Assembly (NCBI RefSeq): GCF_046630445.1
Contig: NC_092340.1
Location: 22,952,001-23,016,000, forward strand
Source: Rutidosis leptorrhynchoides
Taxonomy: Eukaryota > Streptophyta > Magnoliopsida > Asterales > Asteraceae
Length of the DNA: 64,000 nucleotides
Direction: 5' to 3'
A program made the translations under genes and the position numbers. Of the stretch, positions 21,781 through 34,678 are shown piece by piece. The notes under the pieces were generated by a model, which was not told where the DNA came from, did no database searches, and saw nothing but the letters and a program-made list of their open reading frames with translations. Positions within the stretch are counted from its first letter, which is position 1, and each line of letters opens with the position of its first letter.

Positions 21781-22557
21781 AGAGATTTAGAACTTGATGT
21801 AGGATCGTGTAAACAGAATTAAACAATCTTAGATTCAATAACGAGTGCGAAAAATCTCGTTATTGGGTTTTATACTCAAAACTCAATGAAAACCTTTGAT
21901 CTTAATGATAAAATCGACTTAGATATGTTAAAGATCGACTATATTGAATGCTAGAACACCAGGGAATCAGATTATACGTGTAGTATAGGCTAGGATACGT
22001 AACCCTAACAATGAATCTGAAATCCCCTTTAAATACACACAGCACGTTGCAACCGTGCGGTTGCACCTTGCAACCGTGCGGTTGCCTGTCTAACCGTACG
22101 GTTGCATCCTGCAACCGTGCGGTTGCATACCATCAGAGAAAGTTAAACAATTTAGCACTTTAACTTGATTATAATGAACTCGGGGACTAATTATGTACCA
22201 ACAAACCCCCCTAGGATCCAGTTCATTATCTAAAATCACATTATACACTTTCCCTGCAAAACAACTAAACACACAGTCAACACATTCAATAATATGAAAA
22301 TTAAGACGTTAAAATCAAGTTATTACAACCAAATCGAACTAAATCGAAAAGAAAACATTCAAGTTCACAGTTCATGAAATTTAAAACCATCAGACAAACA
22401 TTAAGCATGGATATCATAAGCATAACAAGTACGAACAGCACGGTTAAACTGAATCGTCTGCTCGGTATTAGGCAACTCATGAAAGATTGGATGTTTCCTC
22501 AACACCTTGATATCAGTCTTACTCAAATTCCGAATCCACCTCGGATCGATAATCTTG
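21781..22557 (-). mobile_element. Copia 3' end fragment (LTR plus last part of the internal region), copy A
   Basis: The 3' LTR (22203 down to about 21781) begins TGTTGGTACATAATTAG after a polypurine tract (CCTAGGGGGG). It carries the palindrome array at 22049-22126 and a TATA-like GTATTTAAAGG. To the right is the end of the same unrecognised reading frame seen at 50534-50845. The fragment is cut at 22557 by the junction with copy B. Broken fossil. Confidence 0.65.
22049..22126. repeat. Four 16-bp palindromes at about 21-bp spacing, copy A
   Basis: Four near-perfect palindromic units of type GCAACCGTGCGGTTGC in tandem. The third has weaker ends (CTAACCGTACGGTTGCA). The same array is at 50183-50260. 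Confidence 0.9.
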
Positions 22558-23471
22558 ATCGAGTCATAACGAGCCATAAGACTAATTGAACACTTTGACC
22601 GACCGTGTTTACCGATATTGATACAACCTATTTGTTTAGGTCAAGACTAGCATTCGTTCTTGCACACGTTACTTTGCGAAGTACCTTAATTACTCGTGCA
22701 CTCAAGGTGAGATCATAGTCCCACCTTTTTCAACAACTTTTACTTTTAAACTATGGGATGAGAAACATATACGTATCATTGTTTTATGCTTTGAACACAA
22801 GTACGAAAACAAACATTCCACAACGAGTTAGAACAGAAAGCCTCAATTCAATTATCATTAGTTACACTTGCAGGGTGTAAATGTGAACTTATGTTATGTG
22901 ATCACATTGGGCTTGATGAGCCCTCATTCGGACGGTTCGCTACCGTTAGCGGATGAAATATATTTTCGAGTATAGTGTATGTTCTAACACTACGTAACAG
23001 GGTACAAAACAGTTAAGTCTTGATAATTGGGTGCTCGCGAACATACTTTTGGCATACAAACGATTTGGATAATCAACTATATTAAATCTTGTGGTTCAAA
23101 AACAACTTTACTAATACACCTATGATTTCACCAACGTTTTTCGTTGACAGTTTTCTATATGTTTTCTCAGGTCCTTGAACACTAAGTGATACATGCTTCC
23201 GCACATTATTTTTGATACTTGCTTGGATGTCGAGTATACATGCATACGTGGAGCGTCTTTTGACTTAACTTAATTTGTGTCGCATAGGTTTCAATTGTAC
23301 TTAAAACATTGTAACATGTTTGGTCGTCGAACTACTTTGTAAACTTTGAAACATCTTTATAATTGAAATGAATGCGACATATTTTGGTCAAACGTTGTTT
23401 TAAAGACTTATGACCACGTAATGGGAGCTAAGTAGACGGCGCCGTCAATGACGATTTTGTCGGGTCGCTAC
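22558..23471 (-). mobile_element. Gypsy LTR fragment, copy B
   Basis: Counterpart of 8947-9824. It carries 36 bp (about 22665-22700) that copy A lacks, at a site flanked by short TGCAC repeats. The left edge is the duplication junction. Confidence 0.6.
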
Positions 23472-24068
23472 AGAATGTATATGTGACATATTATTTTAAT
23501 TTTTGTGTCGTATTAATTTCTTTAATATTATATATATGTAAAATTATAATAATAATAACAAATGCCAAATGACTATTGTTTAAAACCCCTAACGACTATG
23601 TTTTTTTACTACTATATATACTCCATTCTTTTATCATCAAATCACACTTCTAATTTTCCACAACTTCTTAGTTCTTGAAACTCCCTTCCTATCATTCATT
23701 ATGAATCTGTCATTTCACGATCCCCTTAAATATAAATACGGGTTCGAGGGATTCGTGAACTACTAGCCTTTCCATCTGCTTCTTCTTCCGTAAAATTATT
23801 GACAAACTGAACAATTTTTTCATCACCGAAATCGAATTCAAGAAAGAACTTGAACATTTTTTATGTTTTATACATTGCGAAAATTGAATATATTTTAGAT
23901 GAAAATGAAAAAGATGAATCGTTTGTGTAAAAATGGTTATATATGAAGGTATATATAAAAAACTAATGATTTTTTTTTTAATAAAATTTCAACAGATATA
24001 ATAGCGAGCATCAATCAAAATCTGCCAGCTCCAACAAATGCTCCTTGCTTCCTGCGTCGGAAAGCAAA

Positions 24069-24282
24069 TGTGAAATAATAGACTTAAGTCCAATCCAAAC
24101 CCAAAAGTTAACTCAAGAGGATGAGGAACCCAAGCTATTATAAGCACCACAATATTTAGGTGCCTAGCAGATGTGGTATGAGAATTATATTACTCAACAC
24201 GACCCCCTCACACGAGGCGCAGATTACTGCGGGCGCGGTCTCAACATCAATAACCGTAGATCTGATACCATGTGAAATAATA
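24069..24282 (-). mobile_element. TRIM-like element remnant, copy B
   Basis: Counterpart of 10422-10635, with the same LTR-like block, polypurine-like tract and primer-binding-like site, and two or three base differences from copy A. Confidence 0.4.
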
Positions 24283-24336
24283 AAATAACAATTCAACAAA
24301 TGATCCATTGTATCTTGCCAATTCCGATCATCCTGG

Positions 24337-24721
24337 TATGACGTTGACTACCACTCCGTTCAATGGAAGCAATTATACTTGATGGAATAGGACGATCAAA
24401 ATGGCGTTAGGTGCAAAGCTGAAGCTAGGGTTCATTGATGGAACTTTGGCTAAACCTGCTGTTACAGATGCTAATTTTCAGAGGTGGACTCGCTGTGACT
24501 ATATGGTAATTTGCTGGATCTTAAATTCTATGATTGCCGAGTTGTCTGAATCGTTCTTGTATGCACAATCTGCTCAAGAATTATGGAAACAACTTAATGA
24601 AAGATATGGTCAGAGTAATGGTCCTCTGATTTATCATATTGAAAGAGAGCTTAGTAAAGTTAATCAAGGAGGATTGACTGTTGCTGCTTATTATAATAAA
24701 TTGAAAAGATTTTGGGGTTGA
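24337..24721 (+). pseudogene. Copia gag (UBN2-type) relic, copy B
   Basis: Counterpart of 10690-11074 inside copy B, identical at the protein level. A broken fossil with the same neighbours. Confidence 0.8.
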
Positions 24722-25144
24722 ATTGAGCTCAAGTCTATTATTTCACAGCAACCAACATCGACAAAACTTGCGAATCCAACGTCGCATTAGGCCAAGAGTG
24801 GGCGTGGGTTTTGGAGCCACGTCGGATCCCACAGCGTGACTTGGTTAGCGTTACAAACGGTCTAACTAGTAGCATAAGAAATCTACGACGTACAAGTTTT
24901 CGTTAATCATGCATGATAGAGTCAGAAATTTATCAACGGCCCAAATAAAACCCAACTAATTTGGGCTTTAAATTTGTAAAATTTTAACCCGGACTTAATC
25001 CCGGATCGATCCACACAAATTTAGGGTTCCCCCTAAATAGACACCCACTCACACATCTCCATATCTTTTTCCAACCACAGTCGGCTAGGGTTTTTTTACA
25101 ATCGAATCAGAGCAGACGCAAAAAACTTACCTTTTTCGATCACC

Positions 25145-25347
25145 ATGAGAGCTAAGGTAAGTTGATCATTTCAATTGTACTGTTAATATCTGCTTTATTC
25201 TATATACATCTTTGTTGATTAAGTACGGATATATTACTTCTCATATATTAATGAAATTGAATTGATTTGTTAATTGTTCAGTGGAAGAAGAAGAGAATGA
25301 GGAGATTGAAGAGGAAGCGCCGAAAGATGAGGCAGAGATCCAAGTAG
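25145..25347 (+). CDS. RPL41: Ribosomal protein eL41 (RPL41), copy B
   Basis: Identical to the copy A gene: exon 1 at 25145-25156 (MRAK), intron with GT-AG ends, exon 2 at 25282-25347 ending QRSK-stop. It belongs to the large recent duplication and carries the same promoter words upstream (24932-25144). It should therefore be expressed like its twin unless the duplicate is an assembly artefact. No copy is found in the C region, which begins inside MYB. Confidence 0.95.
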
Positions 25348-26719
25348 TTATCTGATTGTTTGCTTCGAATAATCCGTTAGCTTCGTTTCCGTTTCGTGTT
25401 ATCTGTTTGAATCTGTGGTAATCAGTACTGTTTTTAGATTTGAATTATGGTGTTTGGATTATGAGATTTCAATTATATTACTAGTTTTCTTCAATCTGAT
25501 GTTTTTGATTTTCTTTTCAATTCAAGTCATTTTGTTATCTACAATTGTTGATTTGAGCTTAATACTACGGTAATCATTATCGTATACATTAGGGTTCTAT
25601 ACTCTGGAGTGATGTCTGAGCAATTAATGTGATTATTGTGACATCATATATCCAATATTAAGTATTGATACTGTTAGGTTGACTCTTTGCTTAGCTGCCT
25701 TTGTGATATTATACTTCAGATGGTGATTTCATTAAACAGTTGATGTAGAATAACCGATTTTTTTTTAATGATTTTTGTGTTAAGCTGTTGATGTTTAGTA
25801 CAAGCTGTAGGAAATGAGTAAGGAAACGTAATTGCTGTTTGATTTTGGTGCTCTTATATGCAGGTGAATTGGCTATCAAGTTTTCTTTGTGAATTAGCTT
25901 TCAATATTTGTATCGTTTTTATATGTAAATTAGCTATCTAGTTTACTCTAATTTGACTTTAGTTGCAAGTTTTTAAAAGTTAATGCTTGGAGACTTGTTG
26001 GTCGGGACCTTGTAGGGACTAATTGCTTAAGTCGGTGACTAGTTGAGTTTACAACTTCGACGGTTTCTGATTGAGTTTGACCAAATAAATTCCATTTAAA
26101 AATAATAAGTTCGACTTGAACTAATAAATCCAATTTTGATTAACTAAATTGAACGTTTGCCAACTTTGACCTAATAAATCTGACAAGTCGTAGATTAGAT
26201 GGGGAGTGGGATTACTAATCGGCCTACTCGGGGGAGTTTTATAAACTATGATTAACTGGCTCTTTTACATTTCACAACCATGTTAACTGGCTCTACATAT
26301 TTTGTATCTTTATTTATGTAGGACAAACCCGTGACAGTAATTAAGTCTACTGCTTGTTTAAAATTGATACATTTTTTTACGTATTCACTCCATTTTGTTA
26401 AATTTGAAGTACTGACACTGATCCGTCTAATTGTTAAGTTGCATCTTCCCTCGTGTGCGTGTGATGTGAGATGTGCAGTAGAACTCCACTGCAGTATATG
26501 TTTTCAACTGCTTGGTTGTAATCTTTTCATCCTTTCTTATCTTTATCTTTATAGTTAGATTTTAGTATTGATTTAAGATACTTGTCTAGATCTTTGTAAA
26601 TGTGTTATAATTTCCTTAGGATTGTAATGGAAATAGAATAGTTTGTAAAAGAAAAATTAACCTAAATCATCAAATAAAATTAACAGTTCAATTATAAACC
26701 GAATTAAAAAGTATAGATT

Positions 26720-27408
26720 CTAATTTTGTTGATTTTGGGCCAGAGACTTAAATACGGGCTCTTCAATTGTACCTCGTTTAGCCTGTAACTCATTAATATA
26801 CCTCCTCACCTCTTCTGCTATCATGCGCTTCATAATCGTAACCATACACTTGTTATCAATCTCCACTGTTGATTTATCATCCTCGTCATCACTTCCTTCT
26901 CCCACCGCCTTTTTGTTCTCTCCCGGTGGCAAAAGTGTCAAAACTGTCGTCACCGGTGCATCACAACTACTACGCACACACTGTTTCTTCGAGTCAGACT
27001 GAGTCGACTCACTCGAATCCTCTAACGGCCGTTTGCTAATAACGTCTATTACATCACCGTTAAGTCCACGTCGCCTGAGAGTCGAATTCCAATGATTCTT
27101 AATCGCGTTATCTGTACGTCCAGGAAGAAGCTTTGAGATTGTAGACCATTTGTTTCCATGAATCGCATGTGCACGGACGATGACATCATCTTCATCATGT
27201 GAGAATGGACGGTGTTGTACATCAGGACTGAGCTGGTTAAACCAACGCAAGCGGCATGACTTGCCTGAACGCCCGGGAATTTGGGAGGTGATTAACGACC
27301 AATTTCTGGGACCATGTTCCTAGACCATTTTAACGAGTGCTGCGTCTTCTTGTGGGCTCCATGATCCCTTCACTATCTTTGTACTGGAATCTTCGTTGTT
27401 GATGCCAT
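26720..27408 (-). pseudogene. R2R3-MYB (subgroup 22-like) pseudogene, copy B
   Basis: Counterpart of copy A with the same early frameshift and the same nonsense codon, so the damage predates the duplication. It keeps the conserved Ala in TDNAIKNHW, and one further residue differs near the C-terminus (Thr for Pro in KRGTIEEP). The open part runs from 27250 to 26720. Confidence 0.85.
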
Positions 27409-28182
27409 TGTTGGAACTAAACGAATTGTGAAATGGAATGAAACGGTTGTAAATGGGGGTTTCGGTTGTAGTATAAGAAGAAGAGAAAATAGGGGGTGGT
27501 TAGGTTTAACCGTTTTTTGGGAAGGAAAATGGGAGTAGTTGGGACGACTATTCATAAACTGATCGTGTATTTTTGTGTACGTGCGTCTTCTGTTTTTAAA
27601 TAAATAAATAAAGTCTTAAATAATGCTTAACAACATGAGTTGTTCGGTTAACATTCTTGTACAATTATTTTGAAATTGTCAATTAATTTAATTATTTAAT
27701 GTGATTATTAAATTAAATGAACTAATGAATTAATAGTTGATTGATTAATAAGGTGGTCAGAAGGTGGTAAGGGGTATTTGTTAGGTGATATACAACCATA
27801 AACAGGTATTTGGGGAGGCATCCAAATCTCACCTTATTTTAGTTGCAAACAACTTGTAACGGCCTTGTTAAATGGGATAGCACAATTTGGCCATTCCTAT
27901 TTCTAAAATACGTTATTTTTTTTTTTATTTTTTTTTTCATTGTGTGTTCAAATAAAAAAAACTAGTTGTATTTGCATTTACATTGAATTGAAATCTCGTA
28001 TCGTGTCACATAAACAGAGTTGTTCATTAAACTAAGTTTGTACATTCAAGTATACGCTTTACTTTATGAATGATGCAAAATTCGATCCTCACAAGAACCA
28101 AATACACCTAAAGAGGCATGCATACCCTCATCCATGCAATCTTCCATTATCTAGTACTCGTTAAAATAAATGGCACCCATTT

Positions 28183-28550
28183 TCAAACAACGTATGTTGT
28201 TGTAAACATAACAGTGCTGATTACAACTACAGAAATGATTTTAAGAAACACATCCCAACCAACTGGTAGCTCAAAGGTCAAACCTTTTTTCGACATTCCA
28301 CGTTTACTATCACGACTGCGAACTCTTGCTGCTTTCAGTTTCTCTTTTGCTGTTAAATTTGATCTTTTTGGTGTATGGTTTTTTTTCCTGGATTATTAGT
28401 GTCTTGTTGTGGTTCAGAGGAGGAGATGGGCCCATTAGATGGCACCAGGATCTTTTTGATAGGCTCGGTTTCAAATGTCGTCATTAGTTTCTGTTGCAAG
28501 ACGCGGTCTGTTTCTTGTATGCGTTGGTCTACTATAAACAAGTGGGGCAT
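28183..28550 (-). pseudogene. 3' end of an unidentified host gene, tail-anchored, copy B
   Basis: Counterpart of 14536-14903, with the same basic segment and hydrophobic C-terminal tail. Family unknown. Confidence 0.4.
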
Positions 28551-28553
28551 GTG

Positions 28554-28707
28554 CTGGAGTCAGAAGGTGCGCCCCGTGACGGAGTCGGAGGGCACGCTTC
28601 GTGCCGGAGACGCGCCCCCCGTGCCGTAGTCGAAGGATGCGCTTCATGCCGGAGTTAGAGGGCGTGCCACGTGTCAGAGTCAGAGAATTTGCCCCATGTC
28701 CTATATG
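28554..28707. repeat. GC-rich imperfect minisatellite, copy B
   Basis: Counterpart of 14907-15060. Confidence 0.6.
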
Positions 28708-30634
28708 GCGGGCATGCCCTGTCATCTATGCTCCGGTTCGAGCAATTTTCCATACTCCCATTTGAGAACTCAATTCCATATGTCTTGTGCAACTTTACAA
28801 AATATGTGTGCTCAACGAACTCAATGTTGTCGTTACAAATAGGGCACCAAATTCTTATCCTCTTGTTCTTAGACCTCCACACGATTAACTCGGCCCTTTT
28901 CAGGAGCGAGCTTGTTCTTCCATGTTTCATTATCTGCTGAAGTTCCCATAATCCCATGTATGCTACAGCTTCCATTAGCAAAGATAGCCCCTTAATAGTA
29001 AATTTCCCATTACTCGCTGAAGCCTAAACCCAATATCTGAATGATATGTAACATTGCTTGGCATTCTCGTTACTCTCAAATTTGCATTTATCATTATAAA
29101 ATACTTTGGAAACAGACATCCAAACATCTGCTAGGGGAAAGTATTTTAATTCATATTTCATTGGTGTGGTGCAGTTTCCACTTTTTAAAGAAATATGATG
29201 TGAATTTGGTTTTTTAGAAGAAAACGAATAACTACTCAATTTTTAATAAAAAAAAAAAAAAAAATAGTAATGAAATTAAACATAATAAAAGGTGATCTAA
29301 AAGGTGATTTTGAGAATTTTGAAACTGTATACAAAGTCCTATTGTGACAGCATTCTCATCTTCTATGTTAGTTTATCTTTGATTTCCTAACAAATTCACA
29401 GTACTTAATCAACATACTAGTTTATAATTGATGTGATAGCAGCTTTAAAATATTCATAAAATCTTTGCTCTGAAAACCTACTAGCTCGTCTTCTCGCAGC
29501 TGTAGCCATCTCATGTTTCTCAAATTCTGACATACTCAAAATCTTCAAAATAGCTTCTGCATATTCTTCAATTGTTTGTGCAAGAAACCCAGTTTCTTTT
29601 CCTCCTTCTGTTAAAACAATATCCATCTTCGGGCCAGCTGAATTATGAGCTAAAAATGGTCCAAGATCATGCCTTTTAAGTTTTAACTTTTAAACCAAAC
29701 AGAGAAAAATAAAAATAAATAATAAATTCAGTATGGCCTATTTAGTTACCAATGGGTATGAATCCTGTAGCCATTTACTCTAAAACACTAATGCCAAAGT
29801 GTTCATCTATCATTGAATGAATCCCTATAGTTGCATTACCCAGTAGTTTTACTAACTCCCTGCATTTAAAAGATTAGGTCAAAACTTGTTATATAACGTG
29901 GTTATATAACAGCAAGATAAAAGCATATAAAATAGAGGTGGCAATTTTGACCCATTTAATTATGGTTGAATGAGTCGATTCAAGTCATGTATTAACTTAG
30001 AGGATCAAACCAGAAAAAAAAAAGACAAAGAATTAGTTAATAAAGAAAGGAATCAAACGTAAACTAAACGCAAATCATTTTACAAAATTAAACCACTACT
30101 GAAATAATATAGTAATCCATAGTACTAGTATTTTGTGATCATATGTAACATGACAATTGTCAATATCATTTAAATGACTGGATCAATGGTGTAAGGACTG
30201 GAACAAACATTACTTGTATGTCTCATTACCCAACCCGCCCATTTTGCCACCTCTAATATATAGCTAAGTGAGAGAAACCTGTAGGTCACATTCTTAATGA
30301 ACTCTACATCCTCTTCTACCTTGAGTTCAATAGCTAAATCCTTTAAATTCTGCAATCTCTTTTCATCAGCAACATTTCTACAACTACCAACAAACTGAAG
30401 TTTAGGTCTAGGAACGTCTGAATTTAGTTTCTTGATAGCAACTGCAAAAGCGTGAAGCTGAACAGTATGTGCCTGACAAAAGACCAAATACGAGTCAACA
30501 ACCATTAAATATTTTGTAATTTAATATAACTATAAGGTCTTTATGGTAAATACACACCTTCTCAGGTCGAAATTGAGCCACTGAAATTATTTTGGGAGGT
30601 GGTGTTTCTCTTTCAAGTGGAAGTACCTGTTAGA

Positions 30635-31020
30635 CAACAACAACAAAACCCAATACCACAATTAGTGGTGTATGGGGGAGGTGAGATGTAACAATTCTTC
30701 CCCTATCCGAGAATAAAGAAAAGTCCTTTATCTACCCAGAATGAAACACTCTCAAAAGTAGAGAAAGTCATCCCTCTCTCTATTCGCCAGATAGAGAGAT
30801 TGCTTCCGAGTGGACCTCCGGCCAGTACGTAAAAAAAAAAAAAAAAAAACGTTAACACAAATTAAAAATAAATTTTAAATATTGAAAATTGAAAAATAAA
30901 AAATAATAAAATAATAATAAAATAAATAAAAATAAAGTAAAATAAATAAAAATAAAATAAAATAAAATTGAGACGCCATGAAAATGGTTGAATCAAATTT
31001 CCATGGGTTTTAAATTTTGC
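30635..31020 (-). mobile_element. SINE (tRNA-derived, Au-like) plus AT-rich tract, copy B
   Basis: Counterpart of 16988-17373 with the same flanking direct repeats. Confidence 0.75.
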
Positions 31021-31791
31021 TGGAAGTTCCTGTTAGAGTTTAATCAAATTCGGTACATTAAGGAAGAAACCATTTTTATATACACGCAAACTTATATCTA
31101 ACCAAAAGGGCAAAGGCGGAAACACAATACAAACCTGTAATCCAGTCGTATCACAAGGAGGATACACTCGTTTTGTTCGATCTGGAATCCCCCAAAGCTT
31201 CTCAATATGTGATTGTGTCCAAGAAGAATTTACCATAGCAAGATTTGCATAAGAACCAACACACCCATACATCCAGCTAAAGAACGTGTAATAAACAAGT
31301 TTCAACCGTGATAGAAGAACACTGTAATATAAATTATTGTTTCAGTCTTTCAGATTCAGACTTTACATAAATAGTTAAAGAGAATAACCAAAAAGTTCCA
31401 TAAAACTAGTCCTACTTAATGAATTGCAACACTGATTTCGGTTACTTATCTATGCAGCATAAAAAACAATTAAGAAACAAACCTGTTAGCTACAACGACA
31501 TCATTATTATACATGAAACTCCGTGAATGAACACGAGAAAGCAAGTCTAAGCTAATCGTCGGATAATTTGTGTAACAAATGACCTTGCACCCAAAAAGAC
31601 GAGCAAGCGGATAAGTAAAGGCATATCCACTAGCATCCAAATAGTACATTGGTGTAAACTTGTTTAGAGCCTCCCAGGAAAGATAAATCGAACCAAAACT
31701 TTGTCCGATCATAGTGAATCGAGGATATGTTGTCTCTTCTATCCATTTCCTTTTATGTAAATGCACAACCTGATCGTAGCACAGCACAATT

Positions 31792-31847
<56 letters not shown>

Positions 31848-31850
<3 letters not shown>

Positions 31851-32516
31851 CAGGATCAATGGGGAAGTAACCAATCGGGGGGAAGCGGGGGGAAGCAAAA
31901 TTTTTTTTTTTTTCGGCATCAAGATTACACGAAAATATGAACATTTAGAAGAGACACTTCGTGATGAATGTTATTATTTAGGCGGGAAAACGATCGACAA
32001 AAATAACATTCAAGATAATATTGTTCGTGAAGAATATGAACGTTTTTTTTCATGTTTTGTGAAGTAAAATTTAGCCCGATTTAGAGTTTAGGGTTTAGGG
32101 TTTGGTGTTTTGGGTTTATTCCATAAACCCAAAACACCAAACCCTATAAACCCAAAACACCAAACCCTAAACCCTAAACTCTAAACCGTTCGTGTTAAAA
32201 ACTCAATCTAAATCCTAAATCTAAACCCTAAATCTAAACCCTAAACCCTAAATTTCTAAACCCTAGTATCTAAACCCTATAAACCCTAATATCTAAACCC
32301 CAATAGCTAAAACCTCAAAATACGCTCGAAAAACACGATAATTGTTATATATTACTTCTTCGAGCGTTTTCCCGCCAAAATAAAAACATTTATCACAAAG
32401 TGTCTACTAAATGTTCATATTTTCATCTCATCTATAATGTTCGTGAACAAAGTTTTTTCAAAAAACGAAAAAAAAAAAAGTTTTTGCTTCCCCCCGCTTC
32501 CCTCTTGATCCTACCG

Positions 32517-32517
<1 letters not shown>
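31848..32517. mobile_element. MITE flanked by (TA)n (Micron-like), copy B
   Basis: Counterpart of 18201-18870. Confidence 0.7.
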
Positions 32518-32564
<47 letters not shown>

Positions 32565-32571
32565 TTAGCAG

Positions 32572-33219
32572 TAGGGGTGTTCATCGGTTCGGTTTTCGGT
32601 TTGTTCGGTTTATTCAGTTGTATTCGGGTTTGAAATTTTTTTGGGCAAAACCGAACCGAAAACCGAATTCAAAGTTAAAACCGAACCGAACCGAAAACCG
32701 AATTCAAATTCGGATTCGGTTCGGTTTTCGGTTAAAACCGAATACTATGAAAAAACTGAGAATGATGGTAGTTTAATTGTGGCGTTACTGATGTCTTAGT
32801 TATTTATATCCTAAAACAATGACGTACTATTAAATTATCAAGATTTCGATGATTTATTAATATTTACAGCTTAATTATGACGTGTATCGCTTCTGTTATT
32901 AAGAAGAAGAATATAATAATTTGATTAGCATAATTATAATGTGAGTTACCACATCATCATATGGGTGAGAATATATTTTATTGATTGGATCCCAAATTAT
33001 AATGACATTAAAACATAAATATACAAATTGAATATATAAAAATTTGGAATTCGGTTTTCGGTTAAACCGAATTCAGAATTTCCAAAACCGAATTCAAATT
33101 CGGTTTCGGTTTGACTCGATCCGAAAACCCGTTTTTAAAATTTGGTTTGTTTTTTTCCGGTTTGATTTCGGTTTGGTTTTCGGGTTCCACGGTTTCAAAC
33201 CAAATACTGACCACCCCTA
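32572..33219. mobile_element. hAT-type MITE with 8-bp target duplication, copy B
   Basis: Counterpart of 18937-19584, with the target duplication CTTAGCAG at 32564-32571 and 33220-33227. Confidence 0.85.
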
Positions 33220-33224
33220 CTTAG

Positions 33225-33648
33225 CAGGGTGTCTTCGGTGCATGTGCGAAATGTGCAGCCGCACAGGGCCCAAATTTTTAAGGGGCCCAAATTTTTGAAA
33301 AATTTATGTAATAATTCATTTATTCGTACATCGTAAGAATATCTTACTTGCGATCCATCATCTAACAAGAAAGACTTAATAGATTGACGTTTATAATGGG
33401 AGTATTGACTCTAAAGAGTTGACCAATCACTTCGTTACTAAAAATGTTAGGAGTACGGTTTTATATAAACAATAGTGTAACTATAACGAGTTGACAACTA
33501 TTTGAGAATAACAAACGGTTGTTTTGAAATTTTTTAATTCTATTGATTACGCTATCATAGTATTATATATTATACGTATTGTAAAAATTAACATTTATAG
33601 GGGCCCGTTTTAAGTTTCCAACAGGTCCGAAATTAGCGAGACGGCCTG
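33225..33648 (-). mobile_element. Second hAT-type MITE family, member 1, copy B
   Basis: Counterpart of 19590-20013. Confidence 0.6.
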
Positions 33649-34003
33649 TGAACAATTCATCAGGTTTAACTGTACAACATCAACAAATTAGGATCATAAT
33701 TTTCTAAATACTTGAATACGCAGCATCGACAAATTAGGATCATAATTTACAGCAGCTAAAGTTCATTAAATAATACATGTACATTTTAGAATCATGATAC
33801 TCACAATTCGTTTAGTAAACAAGCTATTTATCAGATTTCAATCATTACAATTACCTTCGGAGGTGAAATCAAGGTAACTCCGAACCGATCAACGGCACGG
33901 CGGATGAGACTGTCCGGAGAAGCATCATGATCGCCGGTGTATATGATGCAGTGAAGATCAGGACGTAGTTCTTGAATAGCTTTAACTGCACACCATAAAA
34001 CTC

Positions 34004-34010
34004 AAGCGGC
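34004..34010. other. Copy B / copy C junction with 7-bp filler
   Basis: ALG11 exon 1 of copy B ends at 34003 and MYB homology of copy C begins at 34011. The intervening AAGCGGC also occurs about 50 bp away within MYB (AAGCGGCATG, about 34054), so it looks templated. Confidence 0.7.
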
Positions 34011-34215
34011 ATGGACGGTGTTGTACATCATGACTGAGCTGGTTAAACCAACGCAAGCGGCATGACTTGCCTGAACGCCCGGGAATTTGGGAGGTGATTA
34101 ACGACCAATTTCTGGGACCATGTTCCTGGACCATTTTAAAGAGTGCTGCGTCTTCTTGTGGGCTCCATGATCCCTTCATCATCTTTGTACTGGAATCTTC
34201 GTTTGTCGATGCCAT
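34011..34215 (-). pseudogene. R2R3-MYB, 5' part only, copy C
   Basis: The start codon is at 34215. The frame is open through the whole R2 repeat (MKGSWSPQEDAALFKMV, then [18 protein letters not shown]) and into the first residues of R3 (DVQHRP). There it hits the copy B/C junction and runs into unrelated sequence (ORF end 33982). The frameshift and nonsense codon of copies A and B are absent. Copy C is therefore the least damaged N-terminus but lacks the recognition helix of R3 and the whole C-terminus. It cannot encode a normal R2R3 factor. Confidence 0.85.
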
Positions 34216-34678
34216 TGGTCAAACTAAACGAAATGTGAAATGGAATGAAACGGTTGGAAATGGGGGTTTTGGTTGTAGTATAAGAAGAGAAAATAGGGGG
34301 TGGTTAGGTTTAACCGTTTTTTGGGAAGGAAAATGGGAGTAGTTGGGATGACTATTCATAAACTGCTCGTGTGTTTTTGTGTACGTGCATCTTCTGTTTT
34401 TAAATAAATAAAAAAAAGTTGAAATAATGCTTAACAACATCAGTTGTTCGGTTACAACTCATTTGTACATTTTTTTTGAAATTGTCAAGTAATTTAATTA
34501 TATGATATTTGACTGATTATTAAATTAAATTAACAGTTGAATGATTATTATTGAAAAGGGAAGATGGGTATTTCGTTAGGTGGTTACATGGGAAAAGGCG
34601 GTGGGTCCGTGGGTGATATAAAACAGAAAAACAGAGATCTGGAGAGGCATCCAAATCTCACCTTATGTTAGTTGCAAC
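34216..34678. other. MYB upstream region, copy C
   Basis: Diverged counterpart of the MYB 5' flank of copies A and B. No separate gene is seen; the open frames here are shadows. Confidence 0.5.

Larger units (their letters stand above)
22558..34003. repeat. Locus duplication, copy B (paired with 8947-20368)
   Basis: Direct-repeat partner of 8947-20368. On the left it is joined to a Copia fragment at 22557/22558 with a few bases of microhomology (ATC/GATCG). On the right it stops inside ALG11 exon 1 at 34003, where the sequence switches to the MYB gene of copy C. Confidence 0.95.
29417..34003 (-). pseudogene. ALG11: ALG11 pseudogene, copy B, 5' truncated
   Basis: Same exons as copy A: 33855-34003 (3' half of exon 1 only), 31483-31769, 31135-31321, 30558-30626, 30279-30472, 29750-29859 and 29417-29649. 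It shares the exon 6 nonsense codon (29775-29777). The start codon, membrane anchor and GGGGER loop are missing because the copy stops at the junction with the copy C MYB. It has no promoter of its own and is dead. Confidence 0.92.
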
